A stretch of DNA of 64,000 nt from Acanthamoeba sp. SK_2022b (lineage: Eukaryota > Discosea > Longamoebia > Acanthamoebidae): NCBI GenBank assembly GCA_027943245.1, contig JANDJZ010000136.1:33711-97710 (forward strand). The letters run 5' to 3'. Positions within the stretch are counted from its first letter, which is position 1. Every line of letters begins with the position of its first letter. The notes beneath the pieces were generated by a model that made no database searches, had not been told where the DNA came from, and saw only the letters and a program-made list of their open reading frames with translations. Made by a program: the position numbers and the translations under genes. This document shows, one piece after another, positions 9,240-19,439 of this stretch.

Positions 9240-11295
9240 ATGCACGCGTTTGGCCTGCCTGGGGCTGTTCCCTTTGACTTGAGCACCACATCAGTAACAC
9301 CCGATGGTCCCCCCCCACCACAACTCAGCTTCCTCCCAGCGCAACCTCACCACGCCGGTTTCTGTTTCTTGTTAATATTTTATTATTTAGGAAACACGCG
9401 TATCGCTGTCATAGCCAAGGAGAAGCTCAAGTTCTGGCCCACAGGTACCCCACTTATCACTTTCCGAATGCCGGCCCACAGCGGCTTCATCTCACAGTTC
9501 GGTGACTCAGAGGCGGTGGTGCAGTATCGCCTGAGCCAGCAGGGGCCTTCGGTGAAGCCTCTGCTGGCGCAGCTGGAGGAGCAAACGGAGCGCTTTCGAT
9601 GTGCCGTGGAGGCGATCGATCTTGCCCGGGTCAGCCAGCCCGGCGAAAAGGCTCACGATGGCGGCAATGAGCAGAGAATGGGGCCAAGCGCAGGTGTGGA
9701 TAGGGCGACGCTAATGCCTCGCATGCCCACCTACACCGCTCCTATGTTCCCGAGCCTGGCCTCCGTTCCGGCTCGCCCTATCTCGCTTCTCAGAAACGGC
9801 TCAGCGAGACCTTGGGGGGAAGCCACCGCTGACAACGCGGCCGAGCGCGAGAGCGAGGAGGCCCAAGGCAATGAAGACGACTTCTTAGGGAAGCTGCACA
9901 CCGTACAATCGTCCACCGTTTCAAATGTCGAACTTTCCGCAATCCCTGTGACGATCTCGACTTCCACGACCTCGCGAGCGCCCTCTCTCGCGGAGACGCC
10001 GATTCGAAAGGGTCTCCTCTCGCTCAAGGAGGTTTGTGCTCGCCCACCCCCCCGGTTGCCTCCCCACCAGGTCTTCCGTCAGGCGAGCCAGTGCAACCTG
10101 GACAACTGATGACAGCCACTGTCACAATGGTGTCTAGTTATGCGAGCGCCTGCTGGTCACCGCTGTCTCGTTGGACAACGTGGTGGACGTGCTGGATGCT
10201 GTCGGCCGGCATTCTGAAGTGGTCACCAACCATTGCCTCAAGTTCATCGGTAACGGCCCTTGACGCCTTGGCGCGCGTATGCGACTGCGTGCGCGAGAGG
10301 AAGGAGCGAGATGACAAGATCTCATAATGGGCTGCTTTGCTCACACTAGGCCGGAACTACGATCGAGCGCGGAAAGTGCAGGAAATCAAGGCGGCTATTG
10401 CTGAGGGCGGTACGCAAGCTGAGTGGGCCCAAGTAGTGCGCCGCTATCTCGAGAACGTGCCCAGGGTGCATTCCCGCTGCCTCCCGTATTACTCTCCTAC
10501 GGCTTTGTCTTCTCACATGCACACACGGTGCGCTACCCAGGCCAAAATCGAGGCTGTGGTGTTGGGGCCAAAGGAAAAGGACAACTCGATGGGAATCTAC
10601 GGCCAGCCTCCCACCCACGCCCACACCTTCTCGGCGCAGAGGACCTGCCAGGTCATCATTCCGCTGCCTCCGCCCGCTTCGACCGACGGACCCGATCCTG
10701 ATGTGGTCCTAGAAGCCACCCGACGAGTTGCGGGCACCATCGATGCGCTCATCCCGCACTCCTTCTTACCCTACCAGCTCGCCCAGTATGTCATTCCCTG
10801 CTCACTCCCCCCCCGCGCGTGCGTGTGGCCGCTCAGTGCTCCTGGCGCATGCTGTGTGCATGATGTATGATGTGCGTGTGTGTCTTGTATGACCAGGAGC
10901 CAAATATCATTTGCCTATTCGGGGGGGCTCCACGTGGGCACGTACGTGTCGCGTGTCAAAACGGATCAGCTGCACGTGCAGGTGATGGGCCGACTACTGG
11001 AAAAGGCACGCCGGCTTGCCCACACCCAGGCCGAGGCCCAAGGTACGGCGGGACTGCCCTGCGCTGCCCTGCTGTCTAAGTGACAAGCGAGGCCCTGGCG
11101 ATGTAGACAGATCTCAAGCCCACGCGACTGCTCAACACCAACGTTCATGGGATGGTGGCGCGCAAGCTCAGCGACATTGGGATGCCGCGTAACCTCGTGG
11201 AGGTCAACACCACCCTCTGCTCCCCCTCCTACGCCCCCATCGTCTACGTGGTGCAGCTGCAGGCGGTATTCGAAGCCAAACCTGACCAGCCGTAA
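9240..11295 (+). CDS. uncharacterised 503-residue protein
   Basis: Model: join(9240..9306,9391..10031,10138..10249,10350..10465,10541..10785,10897..11042,11111..11295), all in phase. I do not recognise the family. The N-terminal half is Ser/Thr/Pro-rich and looks disordered after residue 100. The C-terminal half looks folded. It contains a helical stretch ERLLVTAVSLDNVVDVLDAV followed by CLKFIGRNYDRARKV, reminiscent of the end of a BTB/BACK helix pair but without a visible BTB core, and it ends with RLLNTNVHGMVARKLSDIGM followed by PRNLVEVN. The last intron before exon 6 uses a perfect GTATGT donor. Its 3' end converges on cyclin C (191 bp apart). The intron after position 10031 is the least certain junction. 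Confidence 0.6.
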
Positions 11296-11485
11296 GCGCC
11301 TTTTGTTCATTCGTGGCACGCGGGCACCGTACGACGGAAAATACACCTCCACCCGCTTGGGGCTGTGAGGTGTCCCACGAGAAAGGGTTGCCTTGTGGGG
11401 AGCCACATAGACACACAGCCTTGGATTCTCTATTTCACCTTAGTCAGGGAATGGAGTTCTGAGGCTCCGAGGGACCAAGGCGAGT

Positions 11486-12969
11486 TCAGCTGGTGGCAAT
11501 GCTCTGTAGGGCGGCGGGCTTGGCCTCAAGGGGCATGGCCGGCGGGTTGCGCTTCTCCTTCCACTTGAGGCTGATCTTGTTCAGGATAGACCCGATTTCG
11601 TCATCGCTCATCTTGTTCCACACTATGTACAGATCCAGCAGCGTCTCGAGCACCACCCACACCTGTGCACCCATTTCCCCTGCGTGAGCACCCACCCAAC
11701 ATCACGTGGCAGTCGCCACACGAGGCGTAGCTTTACCTCCTTCAAGTCCACGTTGAGCGTGGCGAGCCATGGTCGCAGATTCACGCCATCCTTGTGCGCG
11801 ATCATCATCATCGCCGCCAGCGCCACGACATGGGGTGGATACATCAACATCACATCTGTTCGATACGAATCGTTCACAAGATACCTGCGTTGGTGTTTTA
11901 GCCAGACCACGTGGTTGGTTTCAGTGGCGCCACACGTCTATCACCAAAGCGACGATAGCAGGACGCACCAGGCGTTTTCTAGGAAGGTGGAGTTCATGGC
12001 GGCGTCATTCGTGTAATGCGTCAGCGACCTGTATGGATGGTACACTATCTACAGAGGTAGGAGGAGAAGCGGCGCAGAATGTGCGGTTAGTAGTTTTCAC
12101 CTTCAAACGAGGAAGGTGAAGAGGGAGAGGTGGCGCGCCATCTTAAAGTTCATCTCTTCCATGATGAAGTATTCGCTTTCGAGGATATCGTTCATCGTGT
12201 ACGGCCAGTTGTTCTTCACTGCACGCCCGCATGGCCAAGAGAGGCAATGGTGAGAAAAATCGCACTGTGGTGGTCGTGGTGTGCACCACCCCACCATCAC
12301 GGTGGCGATCGTTGTTGTCGTTGTATGCTGTCTACTACGCACGCGCACGCGCACGCACACACACACACACACACACAGGAAGTCACAAAAGCAGCGTTGC
12401 GTTTGAAGGGCGCATACTGATTTCGTTGGCCTGAGAGGCAAACTGCTTGGCGTGTGTCATGCATTCTTCAATCTTGGAGGCCAAGTACAGACACCCAGGA
12501 GCGAATAATCGTGGGTCGTACTCCACGAAGCTATTCCTACTCTCACAGGCACAACGAGGACAGTAAGAAGCCTGCGATGAGCGATGGAGCAAGTGCGTGG
12601 CGTACGTGAGGTACAGGCGACGAAAGTAGATGCTTGCGGTAGCCACTACTCGCTGCCGCAGGTGCAGCTTCTTCCCCATGTGTTGGATCACTGTAGCGCG
12701 AGCACAATAAATAAATAATAAAATGCTGAAAATCACGGATAAATAGGTAGAGGGTACCGTCACAGAAATATATTTTGGCTTTGATGATCTCGTCGTACGA
12801 AAGGTAGCCACGATCGTTGGGGTTGCAGCTCAAGATTTTGTCCTTGGTCACAAGCCATGACCTGCATCCCGCCCCAAACGTTGTAGGAAGTGAGCGCTGC
12901 TTGCAGCTTCAATAGCCGCTGAAAGAAGGAGCCGCACTCGTGAGAGGAGCTCCAGAAGCTGGCCGCCAT
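11486..12969 (-). CDS. CCNC: cyclin C (Mediator kinase-module cyclin)
   Basis: Eight exons, complement: 12880..12969, 12758..12842, 12606..12690, 12418..12536, 12109..12218, 11945..12048, 11737..11884, 11486..11662; 305 residues in phase. The start MAASFWSSSHE corresponds to the MAGNFWxSSH opening of cyclin C. Cyclin-box blocks follow in order: HLRQRVVATASIYFRRLYL, YDPRLFAPGCLYLASKIEE, WPYTMNDILESEYFIMEEM, IVYHPYRSLTHY, WYLVNDSYRTDVMLMYPP. Cyclin C pairs with CDK8 in the Mediator kinase module, repressing or tuning RNA polymerase II transcription. Intron 1 is only 37 nt. Intron 5 carries a yeast-like CTACTAAC branch site. MED27, another Mediator subunit, lies 26 kb to the right. The insertion of about ten residues before IVYHPY may reflect a mis-set donor. 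Confidence 0.92.
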
Positions 12970-13205
12970 CTCTTCGCGCGGCTTGAAGAAAAATGTTTGT
13001 TTGTTTTTTTAATTCATTTCTCTTTTATTCTTATGCGCGAAGCTTTGTTTGCGTTTACGAACAAGGTTTTGTACAGCTCCCACCGTCCCCAGCACCGCTG
13101 ACACACTCTGCACAAAATAAGCTGCCAAAGGGAAGAGGAGAGACGGGAGGAGAGGAAGAGAGCCGGAATGGGAGGGAGTGGCCGTGCACCCAGCAGGAGG
13201 GGTCT
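12970..13205. other. intergenic gap upstream of cyclin C
   Basis: About 235 bp between the DHHC gene's stop and the cyclin C start, both on the - strand. A T-rich tract at 12998-13028 is visible. Both genes read leftwards, so this gap holds the DHHC 3' end and the cyclin C promoter. Confidence 0.4.
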
Positions 13206-15328
13206 TTACGGCTTGCTGTTGCCGTTGTCCTCGCCCTCCTTTCGCACCTCCTTTCCCTTACCCTTCGTTCCGTCGCCGCTGCTCTTCCCTCGCCCGGTCT
13301 CCATCTCCTCCAGCGCAAAGTCCCCATTCTCTTTCACCTTTTCCTTCGCGCTGGTCGTTTGCCGCTTTCGCTTCGATCTTCGCTCCGATGCTCCTTCCCC
13401 TGGTTTCACCACCGGTTGTGTCAGCACGCTCGTTGCTTACGTGGTCGAGTCAAGGAGGCAGTGGGTGTACCTCCAGTGTCCTTTCGTTTTCGCTGCGGCC
13501 ATAGTTTCCTTCGGCACTTCTTCTGCTCGGCCTCGTCCACAAAGCTTCGGAAATCAAAATTGCTATTTGACGTCGCGACATCATCACGTCAAACACACAC
13601 GCACACCGAGACCCTGAGTCAACACCACTGCAACTGCGCCTGATGGTGTGATGCGATGTGGTTTACCTGGGGACTCGTGGCGCACAGAGGATGGTCAGCC
13701 AGTTGCCGAACAACCCCTTGGAGTGCGGGTTTTTCTTCTTTTTGTACAGGCCTTTGAGCTGCACACACAAGCGAAGAGAGAGAAAGAAAAGAGTCAGGCC
13801 CTCAAACAAACGAGCGAACGAGGAAAAGGGAGGAGAGAAACGGAGGAGATTGGAGAAGGAGAAGGAGAAGGAGGGGAGTTGCCTTTTCGTTGGTGGTCTG
13901 GCCGGCGGATACGAGGGTACAGTGAAAGGTGCCCAAGAAGCCGACGAGCCCCAGAGCCAGCAGGCAGTACGGCACCATCAGGCCGCTAAGCGAGAGGGTC
14001 AAGGGGAAACCGACAGCAAACGAAACAGATCACGCATGCGCGAGCCACCACGTGGGACCAGAAGGGGGCGAGGTGGGTGATGAAAGGATACGAGCACCAG
14101 CCGCCGTATTTGAGAAGGTATGTGAAGATGTTGACGTCCGTTTCGTTGTCCACCACATCGATGATGATGAACACGAGATGAACAATGGATATGCACAGCA
14201 CGTAGATGCAGCCTGCGCAGGCGGAACACAGGCCAACGCCCCACACGAGAGATGCGGCCCAACAAACGGGTGTAAGGAGCGGGAGAAGAGAAGAGGGCGG
14301 GTTGGAGGGGAGGGGGGAGAACAGTACTCAAGATGGTGCACCACACGAAGGCGAAAAATGTCTGGTAATTTCGAAGTCCGACGCAGTTGCCGATCCAGGG
14401 ACGTGCGATCAAGTCAAGGAATCGACACCACGTCAACGCCGCAACACAAACAAACAAACAAACAAACAAACGACGAACAGAGGAACAGCAAACTGTGCGG
14501 GAGGGGAGCGGTGGAGAAGGATATAGTGGTGGTCGAACCGCTCGACGCAGTTGTTGCACACGGAGCAGTGAATCGCTCGTGGTGGTCGGTAAATATGACA
14601 GGTTTCTATGCGTGCGCTCACGCCCGAGAAACAGTGAGTCAGAAGCGAGGCAGGATGGAACAGTTGCGGGGGCAAGGAGAGCGGTACCGCAGTATTTGAT
14701 GCGCAGGTTTTCGCCGTGCACGTTGATCTTGATGGTCTCTGGTGGCTTCTTGCGTTCGTAGTCGAACGGATTGTCTGGATCGTCCCAACCCCAAACACCA
14801 CACCGGGGGGGGGGGGTAAGGACGGGGACGCGGTCGTATAGGCAAGGAAGCAAGAGGGTGCGCGAAGAGGGGATGGCGACGGCGACGGCGACGGGTGCGA
14901 GCACAAGGAAGGACAGGGGGCGAGAAAGGAGAAGAGAAGATGGGCGCACCTGGGTTGTGTGCGAATTCGAGGCCGCGAGGGATTATGCCGGGGTCGCGAT
15001 ACCGCGTGAGGAGCATAAAGGCGACTGAGGACAGGGCTAGCGCGATGTATCCCACCAATGGCGCGATCGCGACGTACCACCCCAGTCGAATGAATAAATA
15101 TGGCCATCTGCCAAGGCAATGCGATGTTAATTCAATAGAGCGAGTGGGGATTAAAGAGGCGCAATCAAGGGGGGGGGGCGGTTCATACATAAAGCCGCAT
15201 GCGATGATGAACGGCACTACGATGAAGGAGAGGGCAAGGTAGAAGTAGAGTCGATCTGGTCCAGCTACGAGTCGACCGCCACATTGAAATCGATTTCGCC
15301 CGGGCCAGCTTTGATATAATCGTTTCAT
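13206..15328 (-). CDS. DHHC-type protein S-acyltransferase with two U12-type introns
   Basis: Ten exons, complement: 15189..15328, 14950..15107, 14774..14688 (i.e. 14688..14774), 14525..14605, 14328..14402, 14092..14212, 13883..13985, 13667..13758, 13471..13562, 13206..13435; 392 residues in phase. Two N-terminal membrane segments ([20 protein letters not shown] and a second after [10 protein letters not shown]) precede the [11 protein letters not shown] motif. The cysteine-rich domain reads [20 protein letters not shown], then [20 protein letters not shown]. Two more membrane helices follow, then TTNEKLKGLY (the TTxE motif), [11 protein letters not shown] and a Lys-rich tail. The DHHC Cys is the catalytic acyl carrier, moving palmitate from CoA to protein cysteines on Golgi or plasma membranes. 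The codon for that Cys is split by an AT-AC intron. Confidence 0.93.
13986..14091 (-). other. U12-type intron (GT-AG subtype)
   Basis: Read on the - strand, the intron starts GTATCCTTTC, matching the U12 5' splice-site consensus, and contains CCCCTTGAC, a close match to the U12 branch site TTCCTTRAC. The putative branch A lies 13 nt before the closing CTTAG. Reading frame is kept across it (GGWC | SGLMVPY). Confidence 0.8.
14403..14524 (-). other. U12-type intron (AT-AC subtype)
   Basis: Read on the - strand, the intron starts ATATCCTTCT, ends GCAC, and contains TTCCTTGACT, an exact U12 branch-site consensus, with the branch A about 11 nt from the 3' splice site. Splicing here restores FDHHCPWIGNC exactly, and no GT-AG choice does. 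The intron interrupts the codon of the catalytic Cys. Confidence 0.9.
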
Positions 15329-15643
15329 CCTCTCGCGCTGCGCACGCGAGCGGGAACTGTTTGAATAGGAGGAGAATATCTATCTTTCGAGAGGTGATTG
15401 TGATGTTGGTTGCTATGGCTGGGGATGAGGATCTAGGTGCAGTGCTGGAAATGCATGACACAAAGGCCAATCTCCCAAATAATTCAGTTCAATTTTGTGG
15501 GAGTCCTCTCGTCCCTCTCGTCGTGTTCTCCCTCCGCTTCCACACGCGTGCTCTCTGCTTGTGCGCCTTGCGGCCAATTTTTTTAATTATTTTCTTTATT
15601 TCTCTCTTCCGGAAAAACGGAGAAACGCAGAGGCAGAGACGAC

Positions 15644-18600
15644 TCAGGCGAAGGTCCAGTCGGCTTGGAAGGCGTCCGAGGCTACGAACAGGGTCTCCTG
15701 CGGCTGGTAGGCCAATGCCGTCGTGGACTTGGTCTTCCTCTTCACGTGTGCTTCGAACAACTGGCGAACGGAAAGAGAACGGAATCAGAGAGGCGACCCA
15801 TCGCTGTGTGTGTGGTAGCACTGGCCAGTACAACGTCGTTAGCGTGTTTCTGAGGCCGTACCGAGAGATAGGAGAGATCGATGAAGTCATCCAAATCGAA
15901 GGGCTGCTTCACAGGAGGCTCGTCAAAAATCTTGGCCAGCTTGCTCACTTGCGGCACGTAGTGGTGTTGCAAGGTCTGTCCCCACCGCTCCTGTCTTGAG
16001 CCCACACCCACTCCTCTGGGGCAGGCGAGGAGGCGTACCTTGAGCTCCCAGAGCGAGCTGCCTAGGGCCTTGCACTTCTGCGGGTCGAGCTCCTCGTACA
16101 GGAAGGGGTCGCTCCCGTTAGCTCCGCTGTGCGTGTACCGTGCCAGCTCGGCTTCGTTCTCTTCGACCGGACCGGTGCTGGCGCTCTTCTTGGCATCGTC
16201 GGACTTCTCCACTTGCGCCTCGGCCTCCTCCTCAGTGCCCTCCATTCCCTCCTCTCCGTTAGGCTGCTTGGTGGCACCGCCTCGGCCCCTCCTCCTTCGT
16301 TTCTTCTTGCCCTGTCCCTCGACTTGGGCGGAATCAGGCGTCTGACTGACCTCTGCCTTGGCCTCGCTCGCTTCCTCTTTGTCGTCCCTCTTGCGCTTGT
16401 TGTTGCCATCGGCGTCGCTGCTTGTAGTGCTGTTGAGCATGAGCACTGAGTCGTTAGCGGGAGCCACGGTCGCAGTGTGGGCTGAGGGCGCCAGCATGAG
16501 CACCGCCTCCTCGTTCTTTCGCACGCCGGTCGCTGCGCCAGCGTCCATGCGCCCAAACATAAACCAAACACCGCGTGAGTGCTGATCCCGGCCGATGATG
16601 AAAAGGATCAGAGACAATAACATATACGTTTCCTGGTGTCGACGGGAAGGAGGCTGCCGCCGGTCGAAACCTCATCGACGTGGTGAAGCATGATCTGGAT
16701 TTGCGGGTGCCTCTTAAGCATGTTGTAGACGAACGCGATCACGAAGAGCACTCCCGAAGGCGGGGCATGAAGGGCCATTCGGGCCATGCGCTTCACGAAC
16801 GCGGCGATCAAATAGGCGGGCAAGTGCCTGCAATGAGGTGGAAGAAGGGTGAGCCACTGGTAGAACGCACGTGTCCCCCTCCTCACGCAACAAGGGGCGT
16901 TTCGACAACGTACGACGACTTGAGGAAAACGTCGACGAGGCGGAAGAACTTGACCCTGTACTTGACGTGGAAGATATTGGGTTGGAACAGCGCGTAGAGC
17001 TTCTTGTAAAAGTCCGGGTAGTCCCTGTCGCCACACAAAGGAGAGGAAAGGGGAGAGAGAGAACAGGAAAAAAAGAGTTAACGGGGTCACCACCATTGAA
17101 GCGATTCGAAGCGATGGGCGGTGCGTACAGGTTGTGCTTGGTGATGAGAATGAACAGACCATGGAGCGCCAGGAGTGACACCACGCCTCCCACGTCATAC
17201 GAGTCCTTCAAGAAGTCGATGAGGCGGATGGGCTGCATCATGTGCGGCAGGATGTGGGTGTCCATCCGGCGCAAGATGTCCTGAGGGAACAAGACCGACG
17301 CGCGACAAGGGTGAGCGTTCAATGGTCGTGGTTATAGATGTGACAGGGCGGAGGGCGAACCTTGTAGATGGGGGTGGTGAGAGGCAGCGCGAGGAAAGCG
17401 AGCCAGCAGGCCTCGAAGATCTTCTTGTGACCGTAGGTGAACTTGACGGCCAGGGTACCCTCGGACTTTTTGCTGGCAATTTTGGCCTGGGCGCGCTTCT
17501 TCTGCTTCTGCATCTCCGAACGCAGATAGACATTGCGCTGAGCGTAGTTTGAGATCAGGCCCGATGCACCATAGGAAGAGGGAGGGGGGAGGTAAAATGT
17601 CATCGCGTTAGTTGGCCCTTCACATCCTAGAAGAGTGAGGAAGTGCGGAACGGGAAATGTGGTGCGTGCGTTACCGTGGCCTTCTTCTTTTGCTTGGCGA
17701 CAGCGTGGGCAGCGGCGAGAGCCTTGCTGTTCTCCACTGGGATCCAGAAGGAAGTGATGCGATCATCGGACTCTGGCATGGTGACCTTCTGCAACAGCAG
17801 GTACATGCCGGTGATGGTGTCGTTTGTCGCCCGTTGTCCAGCGGCGGACTTGAGGGCAATCTTGTGCTGCTCGCACAAGGCACTGCGGCAGACAGAGCCC
17901 AACGGAAAGTCAACAAAAACAGGCGAAAGGGAGAGAGAAGGGGAGGAGCAGATACCGCACGGACTTGAGTGTGTAATAGCGAACATCGTCGTACTTGGAG
18001 AGGTATTTTCCGACAAACTGGCTGAACAATCCCGTTTCGGCTCCCTTGCTCTCGCTCACCAGACGCTCTGGTGATCACGGGAAAGAAGGCGCCCGATGAG
18101 CATACAGATGTACAGACAAGATATCACCCACCCACAGAGAGAGAGAGAGAGAGAGAAGAGACCGATGAGCACGGAGAAGTGCTTGAACGGAAATGAGTTC
18201 TCTTTGTTGGCCTTATTGAAAGCGACGGTCTTCTTGTGCAGAAGTTCCATCAACACTTTCAGCGCCAGTGTCTACACCACACACATACCAAGTTTGTCAG
18301 ATGACCTCGGCTGAAAACAACGAAAGAGAGGCACAGCATACAGACCTTGACTTGATCGTGTCGGTGGGTGAGCAGAGCGAGGAGAGCCCGCACGAAGCCC
18401 TTGTAGTGGCCCAACGCAGCGGCCTTGAGTGGGTCCCGATTGGTGTTGGCGGCCCCGTGCTTCTTGTCCTCGCTAGCACCCAAGTCGAGCACCTCCTTGG
18501 CCGCCAAATGCGTGAAGACGCGCTGCAGCGCTCGCACAGTATTGAACGTAACCGTAGCCGTGGACATAGCGTCCTGTTTTGCAAAAGAATGACCCTCGTG

Positions 18601-18895
18601 TGAGCACACACGCCGTTCATCCGAGCTGGTGATACAAAATTCACACAATTCACACAAACTTGAATTTTGATTCCTTAAAATGAAAAGAAATTGAGCAAAA
18701 CGAAGTTGGTACCGTGCAGGTGTGGAGAAGCTCTGGGAGAGTGTCCAATTGTCCCTTCTCTGTTACACACTTCTCCAATTTGTGAATCTTGGCCAAAATC
18801 GCGCGTTCATCTTGAACCGCGGTGTCAATCTTCACGGAGCCGGCTCCGGCTGCAGACTTGGCAGAGGCCTGAGAACTGTTCGCATGACCTTCCAT
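15644..18895 (-). CDS. NOC4: NOC4-type ribosome biogenesis protein (CBF/Mak21 family)
   Basis: Twelve exons, complement: 18713..18895, 18346..18573, 18163..18271, 17956..18067, 17675..17882, 17361..17537, 17129..17280, 16914..17024, 16628..16827, 16039..16532, 15862..15975, 15644..15760; about 734 residues. The conserved CBF core reads FLKDSYDVGGVVSLLALHGL, HNLDYPDFYKKLYALFQPNI, FHVKYRVKFFRLVDVFLKSS, HLPAYLIAAFVKRMARMALH. It is followed by an acidic/Lys-rich insert and then SSLWELKTLQHHYVPQVSKL, all in the order seen in human NOC4L and yeast Noc4. Noc4 with Nop14 matures the small ribosomal subunit in the nucleolus. The start is at 18893-18895, 134 bp from a divergent orphan gene. The acceptor of the exon beginning at 17537 is a best guess because an upstream alternative meets a stop. 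Confidence 0.9.
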
Positions 18896-19028
18896 CTTCT
18901 CTCTCCGGTGCCGCGCTTACGGGTCGGGGCTGTGGGCTGTGAGTTCTTCGTTTCTTCCGCGGAGGTCGCCCGTATTTCTTTTCTCTTTTATTTTTCTTCG
19001 GTAATCTGGTTGCTGCTGAAGGAGGAGG
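18896..19028. promoter_or_regulatory. divergent promoter region
   Basis: The 133 bp between NOC4 and the 136-residue orphan must serve both. A T-rich tract at 18976-18992 is the only visible feature. Confidence 0.45.
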
Positions 19029-19439
19029 ATGGAGGCACGTCGATCATTCTTCTGGAACGGGGTGCTGCAGCTGAACGAGGTGGGCCAACACTCGTTTTTT
19101 GACATTCGGGTGAGGAAGACACAAGATAATCCGCCGCAGGTCTTCGTGTATACCTCAGATCTGCCCCCTTTGCCCATGAAATCCAAGGACGACGTACTCA
19201 AGGTCACCTTCCTTCTCGAGAACAATGTGGGCACAACCACTATACGCTACAAGATTGCCGATGCCATCTTTGATGGGAAGACCCTCGAGGCCCGTACTGC
19301 CAACTGCAATCAAAACTTCATCTCGATCACCAACGACACCTCTGAGTGGCACTTCATCAAGCAGACCAACTGGTTGCTCTACTTCGTCAGCGTCAAGATA
19401 CCCCCAGAACAGGTCAAGAAATTCATGCCTCTCCTCTAA
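19029..19439 (+). CDS. uncharacterised 136-residue protein
   Basis: Intronless; start MEARRSFFWNGVLQLNEVGQ, stop TAA at 19437-19439. I do not recognise the family. The composition looks like a compact beta-rich domain: alternating hydrophobic strands such as FDIRV, QVFVYTSDLP, LKVTFLLENN, TTTIRYKIADAIFDG, WLLYFVSVKI. There is no signal peptide and no membrane segment. The codon usage is GC-rich and coding-like, in clear contrast with the AT-richer island that follows. It shares a 133-bp divergent promoter with NOC4, which hints at co-expression but not at function. Confidence 0.6.
   Translation: MEARRSFFWNGVLQLNEVGQHSFFDIRVRKTQDNPPQVFVYTSDLPPLPMKSKDDVLKVTFLLENNVGTTTIRYKIADAIFDGKTLEARTANCNQNFISITNDTSEWHFIKQTNWLLYFVSVKIPPEQVKKFMPLL

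Noticed and set aside
9444..9498. Possible intron with GTACCCC donor and TCACAG acceptor in the 503-residue gene
   Set aside because: Removing it puts a stop codon directly after the junction; the unspliced frame stays open.
12993..13643. Long + strand frames opposite the DHHC gene's 3' exons
   Set aside because: They are antisense shadows; the - strand exons here complete the DHHC protein in phase with a family-typical tail.
14030..14344. Alternative exon reading on the - strand through the DHHC introns
   Set aside because: It lacks the DHHC-family sequence and is explained by intron readthrough.
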